The notes below the pieces were generated by a model. The model worked only from the letters and a program-made list of their open reading frames with translations, did not search any database and was not told the origin of the DNA. Below, piece by piece: positions 1-14,677 of a DNA stretch of 64,000 bases (positions are counted from its first letter, which is position 1; each line of letters begins with the position of its first letter). The position numbers were made by a program, and so were the translations under genes. Location: assembly GCA_964058805.1 (NCBI GenBank), contig CAXKVV010002167.1, forward strand, positions 310,001-374,000, written 5' to 3'. This DNA comes from Schoenoplectus triqueter (Eukaryota; Streptophyta; Magnoliopsida; Poales; Cyperaceae).

Positions 1-3000
1 CACGGCACCGCCGTAAACGAGTCCGGGCGCGCAAAACATGAAATCGGGACCCGTCGCCCACGGTACCGCCGAAATCGAGTCCGGGCGCGCAAAACATGAA
101 AACAGGACCCGACGACCTCGACACCGCCGAAAATGTGTCCGGGCGCTCAAACCTTGAAAACGGGACGGGACTCCCTCGGCACTGCCGAAAACGGGACAGG
201 ACGCCCTCGGCACCGCCGAAAACGTGTCCGGGCGCGCAAAATAAGAAAACGGCACCCGACGCGCCTGGTACCGCCGAAAACGAGTCCGGGCGCGCAAAAC
301 ATGTAAAAGGGACCCGACGCCCTCGGTACCGCCGAAAAAGATTAAGGACGCCCTCGGTGCCGCCAAAAACGAGTCCGGGGGCGCAAAACTTGAAAATGGG
401 ACCCGACGACCTCGGCACCGCCGTAAACGAGTCCGGGCGCGCAAAACTTGAAAACGGGAAAGGACGCCCTCAGTACCGCCGAAAAAGAGTCTGGGCGCGC
501 AAAACATGAAAACGGGACCGGACGACCTCGGCTCCGGCGTAAACGAGTCCGGGCGCGCAAAACATGAAAACGGGACAGGACGCCCTCGGTACCGCCGAAA
601 ACGAGTCTGGGCGCGCAAAACATAAAAACGGCACCCGACGACCTCGGCACCGCCGTAAACGAGTCCGGGCGCGCAAAACTTGAAAACGGGAAATGACGCC
701 CTCAGTACCGCCGAAAAAGAGTCCGGGCGCGCAAAACATGAAAACGGGACCGGATGACCTCGGCTCCGGCGTAAACGAGTCCGGACGCGCAAAACATGAA
801 AACGGGACACGACGCCATCGTCACCGCCGTAAACGAGTCCGGGCGCGCAAAACTTGAAAACAGGAAAGGACGCCCTCGATACCGTCGAAAACGAGCCCGG
901 GCGCGCAAAACATGAAAACGGGACCCGACGACCTTGGTACCGCCGTAAACGAGTCCGGGCGCGCAAAACATGGAATCGGGACCCGACACCCTCGGTACCG
1001 CCGAAAACGACTCCGGGCGAGCATAACATGAAAACGGGACCCGACGACCTCGGCACCGCCGAAAACGTGTCCGGACGCGCAAAACTTGAAAACAGGAAAG
1101 GACGCCCTTGGTACCGCCCAAAACGAATCCGGGCGAGCAAAACATGAAAACGGGACCCGACGACCTCGGCAACGCCCAAAACGTGTTCGGGCGCGCAAAA
1201 CTCGAAAACGGGACAGGACGCCCTCGGTACCGCCGAAAATGAGTCCGGTCGGCAAAACATGAAAACGGGACACGACGCCCTCGGCAACGCCCAAAACGTG
1301 TCCGGGCGCGCAAAACTCAAAAACGGGACAGGACGACCTCGGTACTGCCGAAAATGAGTCCGGTCGGCAAAACATGAAAACGGGACCCGACGCCCTCGGT
1401 ACCGCCGAAAACGAGTCCGGGCGCGCAAAACATGAAAACGGGACCCGACGACCTCGGCACCGTCCAAAACGTGTCCGGGCGCGCAAAACTTGAAAAGGGG
1501 ACAAGACGCCCTTAGTACCGCCCAAAACGAGTCCGGGAGCGCAAAACATGAAAACGGGACCCGACGCCCTCGGTACTGCCGAAAAACGAGTCCGGGAGCG
1601 CAAAACGTGAAAACAGGACTCGACGACCTCGGCACCACCGTAAACGTGTCCGGGCGCGAAAAACTTGAAAACGGGTAAGGACGCCCTCGGTACCGCCGAA
1701 AATGAGTCCGGGTGCGCAAAACATGAAAACGGGACCCGACGACCTCGGCTCCGCCGAAAACGAGTCCGGGCGCGAAAAACATGGAAACGGGACCCGACGA
1801 CCCCGGCCACGCCCAAAACGTGTCCGGGCGCGCAAAACTCGAAAACGGGACAAGACGCCCTCGGTACCGCCGAAAAAGAGTCCGGGCGAGCAAAACATGA
1901 AACCGGGACCTGACGCCCTCGGCACCGCCGTAAACGAGTCCGGGCGCGCAAAACTTGAAAACGGGAAAGGACGCCCTCGGTACCGCTGAAAACGAGTCCG
2001 GGCGCGCAAAGCATGAAAACGGGTCCCGACGACCTCGGCACCGCCGTAAACTAGTCCGGGCGCGCAAAACATGAAAACAGGACCCGACGACCTCGACACC
2101 GCCGAAAATGTGTCCGGGCGCTCAAACCTTGAAAACGGGACAGGACTCCCTCGGCACCGTCGAAAACGGGACAGGACGCCTTCGGCACCGCCGAAAACGT
2201 GTCCGGGCGCGCAAAATAAGAAAACGGGACCCGAAGCGTCCGGTACCGCCGAAAACGAGTCCGGGAGCGCAAAACATGTAAAAGGGACCCGACGCCCTCG
2301 GTACCGCCGAAAAAGAGAAAGGACGCCCTCGGTGCCGCCAAAAACGAGTCCGGGGGCGCAAAGCTTGAAAATGGGACCCGACGACCTCGGCACCGCCGTA
2401 AACGAGTCCGGGCGCGCAAAACTTGAAAACGGGAAATGACACCCTCAGTACCGCCGAAAAAGAGTCCGGGCGCGCAAAACATGAAAACGGGACCCGACGA
2501 CCTCGGCTCCGGCGTAAACGAGTCCGGGCGCGCAAAACATGAAAACGGGACACGACGCCATCGGCACCGCCGTAAATGAGTCCGGGCGCGCAAAACGTGA
2601 AAACAGGAAAGGACGCCCTCGATACCGTCGAAAACGAGCCCGGGCGCGCAAAACATGAAAACGGGACCCGACGACCTCGGTAGCGCCGTAAACGAGCCCG
2701 GGCGCGCAAAACATGGAATCGGGACCCGACACCCTCGGTACCGCTGAAAACGACTCCGGGCGAGCATAACATGAAAACGGGACCCGACGACCTCGGCACC
2801 GCCGAAAACGTGTCCGGACGCGCAAAACTTGAAAACAGGAAAGGACGCCCTCGGTACCGCCCAAAACGAATCCGGGCGCGCAAAACATGAAAACGGGACC
2901 CGACGACCTCGGCAACGCCCAAAACGTGTCCGGGCGCGCAAAACTCGAAAACGGGACAAGACGCCCTCGGTACCGCCGAAAATGAGTCCGGTCGGCAAAA

Positions 3001-6000
3001 CATGAAAACGGGACCCGACGCCCTCGGCTCCGCCGAAAGCGAGTCCGGCCGCGAAAAACATGAAAACGGGACCAGACGACCCCGGCAACGCCCAAAACGT
3101 GTTCGGGCGCGCAAAACTCGAAAACGGGACAGGACGCCCTCGGTACCGCCGAAAATGAGTCCGGGCGCGCAAAACATGAAAACGGGTCCCGACGACCTCG
3201 GCACCGACGTAAACGAGTCCGGGCGCGCAAAACATGAAATCGGGACCCGTCGCCCACGGTACCGCCGAAAACGAGTCCGGGCGCGCAAAACATGAAAGCG
3301 GGACCCGACAACCTCGACACCGTCGAAAATGTGTCCGGGCGCGCAAAACTCGAAAACGGGACAGGACGCCCTCGGTACCGCCGAAAACGAGTCCGGGCGA
3401 GCAAAACATGAAACCGGGACCTGACGCCCTCGGCACCGCCGTAAACTAGCCCGGGCGCACAAAACTTGAAAACGGGAAAGGACGCCCTCGATACCGTCGA
3501 AAACGAGCCCGGGCGCGCAAAACATGAAAACGGGACCCGACGACCACGGTACCGCCGTAAACGAGTCCGGGCGCGCAAAACATGAAATCGGGACCCGTCG
3601 CCCACGGTACCGACGAAAACGAGTCCGGGCGCGAAAAACATGAAAACGGGACCCGACGACCCCGGCAACGGCCAAAACGTGTTCGGGCGCGCAAAACTCG
3701 AAAACGGGACTGGACGCCCTCGGTACCGCCGAAAACGAGTCCGGGCGAGCAAAACATGAAACCGGGACCTGACGCCCTCGGCACCGCCGTAAACGAGTCC
3801 GGGCACACAAAACTTGAAAACGGGAAAGGACGCCCTCGGTACCGCCGAAAACGAGTCCGGGCGCGCAAAACATGAAAACGGGTCCCGACGACCTCGGCAC
3901 CGCCGTAAACGAGTCCGGGCACGCAAAACATGAAATCGGGACCCGTCGCCCACGGTACCGCCGAAAACGAGTCCGGGCGCGCAAAACATGAAAACGGGAC
4001 CCGACGACCTCGACACCGCCGTAAATGTGTCCGGGCGCTCAAACCTTGAAAACAGGACAGGATGCCCTCGGCACCGCCGAAAACGTGTCTGGGCGCGCAA
4101 AATAAGAAAACGGGACCCGACGCGCCCGGTTCCGCCGAAAACGATTCCGGGCGCGCAAAACATGTAAAAGGGACCCGACTCCCTCGGTACCGCCGAAAAA
4201 GAGAAAGGACGCCCTCGGTGCCGCCAAAAACGAGTCCGGGGGCGCAAAACTTGAAAATGGGACCCGACGACCTCGGCATCGTCGTAAACGAGTCCGGGCG
4301 CGCAAAACTTGAAAACGGGAAATGACGCCCTCAGTACCGCCGAAAAAAATGTCCGGGCGCGCAAAACATGAAAACGGGACCCGACGACCTCGGCTCCGGC
4401 GTAAACGAGTCCGGGCGCGCAAAACATGAAAACGGGACACGACGCCATCGGCACCGCCGTAAACGAGTCCGGGCGCGCAAAACTTGAAAACAGGAAAGGA
4501 CGCCCTCGATACCGTCGAAAATGAGCCCGGGCGCGCAAAACATGAAAACGGGTCCCGACGACCACGGTACCGCCGTAAACGAGTCCGGGCGCGCAAAACA
4601 TGGAATCGGGACCCGACACCCTCGGTTCCGCCGAAAACGACTCCGGGCGAGCATAACATGAAAACGGGACCCGACGACCTCGGCACCGCCGAAAACGTGT
4701 CCGGACGCGCAAAACTTGAAAACAGGAAAGGACGCCCTCGGTACCGCCGAAAACGAGTCCGGGCACGAAAAACATGAAAACGGGACCCGACGACCTCGGC
4801 ACCGCCCAAAGCGTGTCCGGGCGCGCAAAACTTGAAAAGGGGACAAGACGCCCTCAGTACCGCCCAAAACGAGTCCGGGAGCGCAGAACATGAAAACGGG
4901 ACCCGGCGCCCTCACTACTGCCGAAAAACGAGTCCGGGCGCGCAAAACATGAAAACGGGACTCGACGACCTCGGCACCGCCGAAAACGTGTCCGGGCGCG
5001 ACATACTTGAAAACGGGAAAGGACGCCCTCGGTACCGCCGAAAATGAGTCCGGGCGCGCAAAACATGAAAACCGGACCCGACGACCTCGGCTCCGCCGAA
5101 AATGAGTCCGGGCGCGAAAAACATGAAAACGGGACCCGACGACCCCGGCAACGCCCAAAATGTGTCCGGGCGCGCAAAACTCGAAAACGGGACAGGACGC
5201 CTTCGGTACCGCCGAAAACGAGTCCGGGCGAGCAAAACATGAAACCGGGACCTGACGCCCTCGGCACCGCCGGAAACGAGTCCGGGCGCGCAAAACTTGA
5301 AAACGGGACCCGACGCCCTCGGCACCGTCGAAAACGAGTCTGGGCGCGCAAAACCTGAAAACGGGACCCGAGGCCCTCGGTACCGCCGAAAACGAGTCCG
5401 GGCGCGCAAAACATGAAAACGGGACCCGACGCCCTCGGTACCGCCGAAAACGAGAAAGGACGCCCTCGGTGCCGCCAAAAACGAGTCCGGGGGCGCAAAA
5501 CTTGAAAATGCGAAATGACGCCCTCAGTACCGCCGAAAAAGAGTCGGGGCGCGCAAAACATGAAAACGGGACCCGACGACCTCGGCTCCGGCGTAAACGA
5601 GTCCGGGCGCGCAAAACATGAAAATGAGACCCGACGACCTCGGCACCGCCGTAAACGAGTCCGGGCGCGCAAAACTTGAAAACGGGAAATGACGCCGTCA
5701 GTACCGCCGAAAAAGAGTCCGGGCGCGCAAAACATGAAAACGGGACACGACGCCATCGGCACCGCCGTAAACGAGTCAGGGCGCGCAAAACTTGAAAACA
5801 GGAAAGGACGCCCTCCATACTGTCGAAAATGAGCTCGGGCGCGAAAAACATGAAAACGGGACCCGACGACCTCGGTACCGCCGTAAACGAGTCCGTGCGC
5901 GCAAAACATGGAATCGGGACCCGACACCCTCGGTACCGCCGAAAACGACTCCGGGCGAGCATAACATGAAAACGGGACCCGACGACCTCGGCACCGCCGA

Positions 6001-9000
6001 AAACGTGTCCGGGCGCGCAAAACTTGAAAACGGGACAGGACGCCCTCGGTACCGCCGAAAACGAGTCCGGGCGCACAAAAAATGTAAAATGGACCCGACG
6101 CCTTTGGTACCGCCGAAAATGAGTCCGGGCGCGCAAAACATGAAAACGGGACCCAACGACCTCGGCACCGCCGTAAACGAGTCCGGGCGCGCAAAACATG
6201 AAATCAGGACCCGTCGCCCACGGTACCGCCGAAAACGAGTCCGGGCGCGCAAAACATGAAAACGGGACCCGACGACCTCGACACCGCCGAAAATGTTTCC
6301 GGGCGCGCAAAATATGAAAACGGGACCCGACGCGCACGGTACCCTTGAAAACGAGTCCGGGCACGCAAAACATGTAAAAGGGACCCGACGCCCTCGGTAC
6401 CGTCGAAAACGAGAAAGGACGCCCTCTGTACCGCCAAAAATGAGTCCGGGGGCGCAAAACTTGAAAATGGGACCCGACGACCTCAGCACCGCCGTAAACG
6501 AGTCCGGGCGCGCAAAACTTGAAAACGGGAAAGGACGCCCTCAGTACCGCCGAAAAAGAGTCTGGGCGCGCAAAACATGAAAACGGGACCGGACGACCTC
6601 GGCTCCGGCGTAAACGAGTCCGGGCGCGCAAAACATGAAAACGGGACAGGACGCCCTCGGTACCGCCGAAAACGAGTCTGGGCGCGCAAAACATAAAAAC
6701 GGCACCCGACGACCTCGGCACCGCCGTAAACGAGTCCGGGCACGCAAAACTTGAAAACGGGAAAGGATGCCCTCAGAACCGCCGAAAACGAGTCCGGACG
6801 CGCAAAACAAGTAAAAGGGACCCGACGACCTCGGGTGCATCGTAAACGTGACCGGGCGCGCAAAACATGAAAACGGGAAAGGATGCCCTCGGTACAGCCG
6901 AAAATGAGTCCGGGCACGCAAAACATAAAAACAACACCCGACGATCTCGGCACCGCCGAAAATGAGTCCGGGCGCGCAAAACATAAAAACGGGACCCGAC
7001 GACCTCGGCACCGCCGTAAACGAGTTCGGGCGCGCAAAACATGAAATCGGGACTCGACGACCTCGGCACCGCCGAAAACGTGTCCGGGCACGCAAAAACC
7101 TGAAAACGGGACAGGACGCCCTCGGGACCGCCGAAAACGAGTCCGGGCGCGCCAAACATGAAAACGGGACCCGACGACGTCGGCACCGTCGAAAACATGT
7201 CCGGGCGCGAAAAACTTGAAAACGGGATAGGACGCCCTCGGTACAGCGGAAAACGAGTCCGGGAGCGCTAAACATGAAAACTGGACCTGACGCCTTCGGT
7301 ACCGCCGAAAACGAGTCCGGGAGCGCAAAACATGAAAACGGGACCCGACGCCCTCGGTACCGCCGAAAACGAGTTCGGCCGCGCAAAACATGAAAACGGG
7401 ACCCGACGACCTCGGCACCGCCGAAAACGTGTCCGGGCGCGAAAAACTTGAAAACGAGTAAGGACGCCCTCGGTACCGCCGAAAACGAGTCCGGGCTCTT
7501 AAAACTAGAGAACGGAACCCGACGACGTCGGCATCGCCGAAAACGAGTCCGGGCGCGCAAAACGTGTCCGGGCGCGCAAAACACGAAAACGGGACAGGAC
7601 GCCCTCGGTATCGCCGAAATCGAATCCGGGCGCGCAAAACATGAAAACGGGACCCGACGCCCTCGGCACCGCCGTAAACGAGTCCGGGCGCGCAAAACTT
7701 GAAAACGGGAAAGTACGCCCTCGGTAACGCCGAAAACGAGTCCGGGCGCGCAAAACATGAAAACGGGACCCGACGACCTCGGCACCGCCGAAAACATGTC
7801 CGGGCGCTCAAAACATGAAAACGGGACCCGACGACCACGGCAACGCCCAAAACGTGTCCGGGCGCGCAAAAATCAAAAACGGGACAGGACGCCCCCGGTA
7901 CCGCCGAAAACGACTCCGGCCGCCCAAAAGAAGTAAAAGGGACCCGACGGCCTCGGTACCGCCAAAAACGAGTCTTGGCGCGCTAAACTTGAAAACGGGA
8001 CCCGACGGCCTCGGTACCGCCGAAAATGAGTCCGGGCGCTTAAAACATGAAAACGGGACCCGACGGCCACGGCACTGCCGAAAACGTGTCCGGGCGCGCA
8101 AAACATGAAAACGGGAAAGGACGCCCTCGGTACCGCCAAAAATGAGTCCGGGCGCGCAAAACATTAAAACGGGACCCAACGCCCTCGGTACCGCCGTAAA
8201 CGAGTCCGGGCGCGCAAAACTTGAAAACGGGAAAGGACGCCCTCGGTACCGCCGAAAAAGAGTCCGGATGCGCAAAACATGAAAACGGGACCCGACGACC
8301 TCGGCTCCGCCGTAAACGAGTCCGGGCACTAAAAAAATAAAAACGGCACCCGACGACCTCGGCACCGCCGTAAACGAGCCCGGGTGCGCAAAACTTGAAA
8401 ACGGGAAAGGACGCCCTAGGTACCGCCGAAAACGAGTCCGGGCGCGCAAAACATAAAAACGGTTCCCGACGACGTCGGCACCGTCGTGAACGAGTCCGGG
8501 CGCGCAAAACATGAAAACGGGATCCGACGACCTTGGCACCGCCGAAAACGGGATGGGACGCCCTCAGCACCGTTGAAAACGTGTCCGGGCGCGCAAAACA
8601 TGAAATCGGGAATCGATGCCCTCGGTACTGCCGAAAACGAGTCCGGGCGCGCAAAACTTGAAAACGGGACCCGACGACCTCGGCACCGCCGAAAACGTGT
8701 CCAAGCGCGCAAAACATGAAATCGGGACCTGACGCCCTCGGTACCGCCGAAAACGAGTCCGGGCGTACAAAACATGAAAACGGGACCGGACGACCTCGGC
8801 ACCGCTGAAAACGTGTCCGGGCGCGCAAAACATGAAAACGGGACAGGACGCCCTCGGGACCGCCGAAAACGAGTCCGGGCGCGCAAAACATAAAAACGGG
8901 ACAGGACGCCATCGATACCGCCGAAAATGAGTCCGGGCACGCAAAACATAAAAACGGCACCCAACGACCTCGGCACCGTCGTAAATGAGTCCGGGTGCGC

Positions 9001-12000
9001 AAAACTTGAAAACGAGAAAGGACGCCCTCGGTACCGTCGAAAACGAGTCCGGGCGCGCAAAGCATAAAAACGGGACCCGACGACGTCGGCATCGCCGTAA
9101 ACGAGTCCGGGCGCGCAAAACATGAAATCGGGACCCGACGCCCTCGGTACCGCCGAAAACGAGTCCGGGCGTGCAAAACATGAAAACGGGACCGGACGAC
9201 CTCGGCACCGGCGAAAACGTGTCCGGGCGCGCAAAACATGAGATCGGGACAGGACGCCTTCGGGACCGCCGAAAACGAGTCCGGGCGCGCAAAACATGAA
9301 ATCGGGACCCGACGCCCTCTGTACTGCCGAAAACGAGTCCGGGCGGGCAAAACATGAAAACGGGACCCGACGACCTCGGCACCGCCGCAAACGTGTCCAG
9401 GCGCGCAAAACATGAGAACGGGACAGGACGCCCTCGGGACCGCCGAAAATGAGTCCGGGAGCGCAAAACATGAAAACGGGACCCGACGCCCTCGGTATCG
9501 CCGAAAACGAGTTCGGCCGCGCAAAACATGCAAACGGGACCCGACGACCTCGGCACCGCCGAAAACGTGTCCGGGCGCGAAAAACTTGAAAACGAGAAAG
9601 GACGCCCTCGGTACTGCCGAAAACGAGTCCGGGCGCTTAAAACTAGAAAACGGAACCCGACGACGTCGGCATCGCCGAAAACGTGTCCGGGCGCGCAAAA
9701 CATGAAAACGGGACCCGACGACCTCGGCAACGCCCAAAACGTGTCCGGGCGCGCAAAACACGACAACGGGACAGGACGCCCTCGGTATCGCCGAAAATGA
9801 GTCCGAGCGCGCAAAACACGAAAACGGGACCCGACGCCCTCGGCACCGCCGTAAACGAGTCTGGGCGCGCAAAACTTGAAAACGGGAAAGGACGCCCTCG
9901 GTAACGCCGAAAACGAGTTCGGGCGCGCAAAACATGAAAACGGGACCCGACGACCTCGGCACCGCCGAAAACATGTCCGGGCGCTCAAAACATGAAAACG
10001 GGACCCGATGACCTCGGCAACGCCCAAAACGTGTCCGGGCACGCAAAACTCAAAAACGGGACAGGACGCCCTCGGTACCGCCGAAAACGCGTCCAGGCGA
10101 GCAAAACAAGAAATCGGGACCACAAAACGAGTCCGGGCACGCAAAAGTTGAAAACGGGAAAGGACGCCATCGGCACATCCGAAAATGAGTCCGGGTGCGC
10201 AAAACATGAAAACGGGACCCGACGCCCTCGGTACCTCCGAAAATGAGTCCGGGCGCGCAAAACATGAAAACGGGACCCGACGACCTCATCACCGCCGAAA
10301 ACGTGTCCGGGCGCGCAAACCTTGAAAACGGGACAGGACGCCCACGGCACCGCCGAAAACGTGTCGGGGCGTGCAAACATGAAAACGGGACCAAACGCCC
10401 ACGGTACCGCCGAAAATGACTCCGGGCGCCCAAAACAAGTAAAATGGACCCGACGCCCTCGGTACCGCCAAAAACGAGTCCTGGCGCGCAAAACTTGAAA
10501 ACGGGACCCGACGGCCTCGGTACCGCCGAAAAAGAGTCCGGGCGCTTAAAACATGAAAACGGGACCCGACGGCCACGACACCGCCGAAAATGTGTCCGGG
10601 CACGCAAAACATGAAAACGGGAAAGGACGCCCTCGGTACCGCCAAAAATGAGTCCGGGCGCGTAAAACATTAAAACGGGACCCAACGCCCTCGGTACCGC
10701 CGAAAACGAGTCCGGGCGCGTAAAACATAAAAACGGGACAGGACGCCATCGATACCGCCGAAAATGAGTCCGGGCGCGCAAAACATAAAAACGGGACCCG
10801 ACGACGTCGGCACCGCCGTAAACGAGTCCGGGCGCGCAAAACATGAAAACGGGATCCGACGACCTCGGCACCGCCGAAAACGTGTCCGGGCGCGCAAACC
10901 TTAAAAACGGGACAGGACGCCCTCGGCACCGCCGAAAACGGGATAGGACGCCCTCAGCACCGCTGAAAACGTGTCCGGGCGCGCAAAACATGAAATCGGG
11001 ACCCGACGACCTCGGCAACGCCCAAAACGTGTCTGGGCGCGCAAAACTCGAAAACGGGACAGGACGCCCTCGGAACCGCTGAAAACGAGTCCGGGCGAGC
11101 AAAGCATGAAATCGGGACCTAACGCCCCCGGTACCGCCGAAAATGAGTCCGGGCGCGCAAAACATGAAAACGGGACCCGACGACCTCGGCACCGCCGTAA
11201 TCGAGTCCGGGCGCGCAAAACATGAAAACGGGACCCGACGACCTCGGCACCGCCGAAAATGTGTCCGGGCGCGCAAACCATGAAAACGGGGCAGGACGCC
11301 CTCGGCACCACCGAAAACGTGTCCAAGCGCGCAAAACATGAAATCGGGACCCGACGCCCTCGGTACCGCCGAAAACGAGTCCGGGCGTGCAAAACATGAA
11401 AACGGGACCGGACGACCTCGGCACCGCCGAAAACGTGTCCGGGCGCAAAACATGAAAACGGGACATGACGCCCTCGGGACCGCCGAAAACGAGTCCGGAC
11501 GCGCAAAACATAAAAACGGGACAGGACGCCATCGATACCGCCGAAAATGAGTTCGGGCACGCAAAACATAAAAACGGCACCCGACGACCTCGGCACCGTC
11601 GTAAACGAGTCCGGGTGCCCAAAACTTGAAAACGGGAAAGTACGCCCTCGGTACCGCCGAAAACGAGTCCGGGCGCGCAAAACATAAAAACGGGACCCGA
11701 CGACGTCGGCATCGCCGTAAACGAGTCCGGGCGCGCAAAACATGAAATCGGAACTCGTCGCCCTCGGTACCGCCGAAAACGAGTCCGGGCGCGCTAAACA
11801 TGAAAACGGGACCCGACGACCCCGGCACCGACGAAAACGTGTTCGGGCGCGCAAACCTTAAAACCGGGACAGGACGCCCTCGGCACCGCCGAAAACGGGA
11901 TAGGACGCCCTCAGCACCGCTGAAAACATGTCCGGGCGCGCAAAACATGAAATCGGGATCCGATGCCCTCGGTACCGCCGAAACCGAGTCCGGGCGCGCA

Positions 12001-14677
12001 AACCTTAAAAACGGGACAGGACGCCCTCGGCACCGCCGAAAACGGGATAGGACGCCCTCAGCACCGCTGAAAACGTGTCCGGGCGCGCAAAACATGAAAT
12101 CGGGATCCGATGCCCTCGGTACCGCCGAAAACGAGTCCGGGCGCAAAAAACATGAAAACGGGACCCGACGACCTCGGCACCGCCGAAAATGTGTCCGAGC
12201 GCGCAAACCTTGAAAACGGGACAGGGCGCCCTCGGCACCGTCGAAAATGTGTGCAAGCGCGCAAAACATGAAATCGGGACCCGACGCCCTCGGTACCGCC
12301 GAAAACGAGTCCGGGCGTGCAAAACATGAAAACGGGACCGGACGACACCGGCACCGCCGAAAACGTGTCCGGGCGCGCAAAATAAGAGAACGGGACAGGA
12401 CGCCCTCGGGACCGCCGAAAACGAGTCCGGGCGCGCAAAACATGAAATCGGGACCCGACGCCCTCGGTACCGCCGAAAACGAGTCCGGGCGTGCAAAACA
12501 TGAAAACGGGACCCGACGGCCTCGACACCGCCGAAAACGTGTCCGGGCGCGCAAAACATGAAAACGGGACAGGACGCCCTTGGGACCGCCGAAAACGGGT
12601 CCGGGCACGCAAAACATGAAATCGGGACCCGACAACCTCGGCACCGCCGAAAACGTGTCCGGGCGCGAAAAACTCGAAAACGGGACAGGAGGCCCTCGGT
12701 ACCGCCGAAAACGAGTTCGGGCGAGCAAAACATGAAAACGGGACCCGACGCCCTCGGCACCGCCGTAAACGAGTCCGGGCGCGCAAAACTTGAAAACGGG
12801 AAAGAACGCCCTCGGTACCGCCGAAAACAAGTCCGGGCGGGCAAAACATGAAAACAGGACCCGACGACCTCGGCACCGCCGAAAACGAGTCCGGGCACGC
12901 AAAACATGAAAACGGGACCCGACGACCTCGGCAACTCCCAAAACGTGTCCGGGCGCTCAAAACTCGAATACTGGACAGGACGCCCTCAGTACCGCCGAAA
13001 ACGAGTCCGGTCGGCAAAACATGAAAACGAGACCCGATGCCCTCGGTACCGCCGAAAACGAGTCCGGGCGCGCAAATCATGAAAACGGGACCCGACGACC
13101 TCGGCACCGTCCAAAACGTGTCCGGGCTCGCAAAACTTGAAAACAGGACAGGACGCCCTCGGTACCGCCCAAAACGAGTCCGGGAGCGCAAAACAAGAAA
13201 ACGGGAAAGGACGCCCTCGGTACCGCCGAAAACGAGTCCGGGCGTGCAAAACATGAAAACGGGACCCGACGACCTCGGCACCGACGAAAACGATTCCGGG
13301 CGCGAAAAACATGAAAACAGGACCCGCGACCTCGGCAACGCCGAAAACGTGTCCGGACGCGCAAAACTCGAAAACGGGACAGGACGCCCTCGGTACCGCC
13401 GAAAACGAGTCCGGGCGAGCAAACCATGAAAACGGGACCGGACGCCCTCGGCACCGCCGTAAACGAGTCCGGGCGCGCAAAACTTGAAAACGGGAAAGGA
13501 CGCCCTCGGCACCGCCGAAAACGAGTCCGGGCGCGCAAAACATGAAAACGGGACCCGACGACCTCGGCACCGCCGTAAACGAGTCCGGGCGCGCAAAACA
13601 TGAAATCGGGACCCGTCGCCCACGGTACCGCCGAAAACGAGTCCGAGGGCGCAAAACTTGAAAACGGTACCCGACGACCTCGGCACCGCCTAAAACGTGT
13701 CCGGACGTGCAAAACTTGAAAACAGGAAAGGACGCCCTCGGTACCGCCAAAAACGAATCCGTGCGCGCAAAACATGAAAACGGGACCCGACGACCTCGGC
13801 AACGCCCAAAACGTGTCCGGGCGCGCAAAACTCGAAAACGGGACAGGACGCCCTCGGTACCACCGAAAATGAGTCCGATCAACAAAACATGAAAACGGGA
13901 CCCGACACCCTCGGTACCGCCGAAAACGATTCCGGGCGCGCAAAACATGAAAACGGGACCCGACGACCTCGGCAACTCCCAAAACGTGTCCGGGCGCGCA
14001 AAACTCGAAAACGGGAAAGGACGCCCTCGGTACCGCCGAAAACGAGTCCGGTCGGCAAAACATGAAAACGGGACCTGACGACCTCGGCACCGCCCAAAAC
14101 GTGTCCGGGCGCGCAAAACTTGAAAAGGGGACAGGACGCCCTCAGTACCGCCCAAAACGAGTCCGGGAGCGCAAAACATGAAAACGGGACCCGACGCCCT
14201 CGGTACTGCTGAAAAACGAGTCCGGGCGCGCAAAACGAGAAAACAGGACTCGACGACCTCGGCACCGCCGAAAACGTGTCCGGGTGCGAAAAACTTGAAA
14301 ACGGGAAAGGACGCCCGCGGTACCGCCGAAAATGAGTCTGGGCGCGCAAAACATGAAAATGGGACCCGACGACCTAGGCACCGCCGTAAACGAGTCCGGG
14401 CGCGAAGAACATGAAAACGGGACCCGACGACCTCGGCAACGCCCAAAACGTGTCCGGTCGCGCAAAACTCGAAAACGGGACAAGACGCCCTCGGTACCGC
14501 CGAAAACGAGTCCGGGCGAGCAAAACAAGAAAACGGGACCTGACGCCCTCGGCACTGCCGTAAACGAGTCCGGGCGCGCAAAACTTGAAAACGGGAAAGG
14601 ACGCTCTCGGTACCGCCGAAAACGAGTACGGGCGTGCAAAACATGAAAACGGGACCTAACGACCTCGGCACCGCCGT
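1..14677 (+). repeat. 58-bp GC-rich satellite, block 1
   Basis: This is a head-to-tail tandem array. The marker GTCCGGGCGC recurs at 21 and 79 and its variant at 137, which gives a 58-bp period. The next occurrence is at 226 (89 bp = 58 + 31), so a 31-bp truncated unit sits in between. A consensus monomer has 37 G/C of 58. Monomers alternate between a form with GACGACCTCGGCACC and a form with GACGCCCTCGGTACC, giving a 116-bp dimer rhythm. Markers such as the GTCGGCAAAAC variant (one base shorter) and the GCATAACATG variant recur, showing duplication of multi-monomer segments. No gene is present: the long minus-strand ORFs arise because the reverse-complement consensus lacks TAA, TAG and TGA. 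The array runs off the left edge. A centromeric role is inferred only from context. Confidence 0.97.
14673..14677. repeat. Target-site duplication GCCGT (left)
   Basis: The five bases GCCGT directly before the TG of the solo LTR are repeated exactly at 20988-20992 after its terminal CA. Joining the flanks across one copy gives an ordinary satellite monomer, so this is an integrase-type 5-bp duplication. Confidence 0.9.

Noticed and set aside
21..79. CENP-B box in the monomer
   Set aside because: The GAAAACGGGA part matches the CGGG half and one A of the box, but the TTCG half is absent in the correct spacing on either strand.
1..14677. Long minus- and plus-strand ORFs as protein-coding genes
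   Set aside because: They repeat every 58 residues because the DNA repeats every 58 bp; the three frames of one monomer follow each other. There is no codon bias, splice structure or known domain.
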